From contig DAIUFK010000107.1 of the NCBI GenBank assembly GCA_036844615.1, positions 1-5,211 on the forward strand: a DNA stretch of 5,211 nt, read 5' to 3'. Position 1 is the stretch's first letter. Every line of letters starts with the position of its first letter. Made by a program: the position numbers and the translations under genes. This document shows positions 4,905-5,211 of this stretch, in pieces. This DNA is from Palsa-872 sp036844615. Lineage in GTDB: Bacteria; Chloroflexota; Dormibacteria; Dormibacterales; Dormibacteraceae. A model generated the notes under the pieces. It saw nothing but the letters and a program-made list of their open reading frames with translations. It did no database searches and was not told where the DNA came from.

Positions 4905-5211
4905 GTGTTCACCGGAGCCTACAGGGTGAGAGTGGACGACAAGGGAAGGCTGGCGATTCCGGCCGCCTTCCGCAAACAGCTGCCGGAGGGGAGCTTCGTT
5001 TCGCTGGGACAGGACAAGGTCCTGGCGATCTACCCGCCGGACCTGTGGGCAGCCCTCGCCCAGGATCTGCTCAGCCCATTGCCGAGCGCCGACCATCGGG
5101 CGCTGGCGCGGACCCTCTACTCGCTCTCGGAGGCTTTCGAGCCGGACGGCCAGGGACGGATCATCCTGCGTCCGGAGCAGCGCCGGCTGGCGGGGATCGA
5201 GTCCCCATCGT
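4905..5211 (+). CDS. mraZ: Transcriptional regulator MraZ (partial, runs off the right edge)
   Basis: MraZ is a DNA-binding ring-forming protein of the AbrB-like (SpoVT/MraZ) fold that regulates its own division and cell-wall operon and usually precedes rsmH, ftsL and the mur genes. The 102 visible residues start FTGAYRVRVDDKGRLAIPA and carry both MraZ repeats: DDKGR (11-15) with IPAAFRK, and DGQGR (81-85) with the following ILRPEQRRLAGI. The full protein is usually about 140-150 residues, so roughly the last third is missing. The start is GTG with GGGAGG (4891-4896) eight bases upstream, directly after the TGA of the preceding small ORF. The boxes at 4521-4560 are its probable operator, nearly 350 bases upstream of the start codon. 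Confidence 0.95.
   Translation, partial: MFTGAYRVRVDDKGRLAIPAAFRKQLPEGSFVSLGQDKVLAIYPPDLWAALAQDLLSPLPSADHRALARTLYSLSEAFEPDGQGRIILRPEQRRLAGIESPS

Noticed and set aside
4554..5211. Reading the two small ORFs and mraZ as one protein with recoded TGA codons, since all three share a frame
   Set aside because: TGA ends ptrB and the ATPase normally and Trp is encoded by TGG throughout. MraZ is complete from its own GTG with a good GGGAGG, so separate coupled ORFs are simpler.
1..5211. tRNA, rRNA, CRISPR array, transposase or phage genes
   Set aside because: No cloverleaf, regular spaced repeats, or recombinase motifs were seen on either strand.

Overview
This is high-GC bacterial chromosome with compact genes, AGGAG-type ribosome binding sites and housekeeping-sigma-type promoters (TTGACA/TTGACT with 17-base spacers). 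The genes present (a bacterial oligopeptidase B, a two-gene ABC-2 exporter and mraZ, the usual first gene of the division and cell-wall cluster) fit a free-living high-GC bacterium of the Actinobacteriota, Chloroflexota or Dormibacterota kind. The phylum cannot be fixed from the sequence alone.

Left part (1-2395): a possible leftward partial gene runs off the left edge. It is followed by a short GC-rich spacer with a 9-bp inverted repeat and a 13-bp direct repeat, then a full-length rightward oligopeptidase B gene (ptrB). Its catalytic triad is intact, but an extra 22-codon, hairpin-rich in-frame segment lies between the triad Asp and His.

Middle (2392-4321): a promoter overlapping the ptrB stop codon starts a leader of about 200 bases. 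The leader holds a small ORF with a near-ideal Shine-Dalgarno sequence, several possible RNA helices, and a strong intrinsic terminator that ends only 27 bases before the ABC ATPase start codon. The ATPase and permease genes overlap by ATGA and form one exporter operon. I read this as a transcription-attenuation leader controlling the exporter, probably sensing ribosome behaviour on the leader ORF, as with antibiotic-inducible resistance genes. The mechanism and the inducer are inference.

Right part (4322-5211): a gene-poor stretch of about 230 bases with three inverted repeats leads to a clear promoter at 4490-4518. Four GYGG boxes follow at exact 10-bp spacing, the arrangement MraZ binds, so this is very probably the autoregulated promoter of the division cluster. 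mraZ itself does not begin until 4905. Two small ORFs lie between, the second with an HxCxCxxC motif. They abut each other and mraZ with no gap (TGA-ATG and TGA-GTG) and share mraZ's reading frame. A 16-bp inverted repeat pairs the MraZ-box and ribosome-binding region with a site 67 bases downstream, suggesting either a second, opposed MraZ operator or an RNA hairpin closing the first small ORF. mraZ continues past the right edge.
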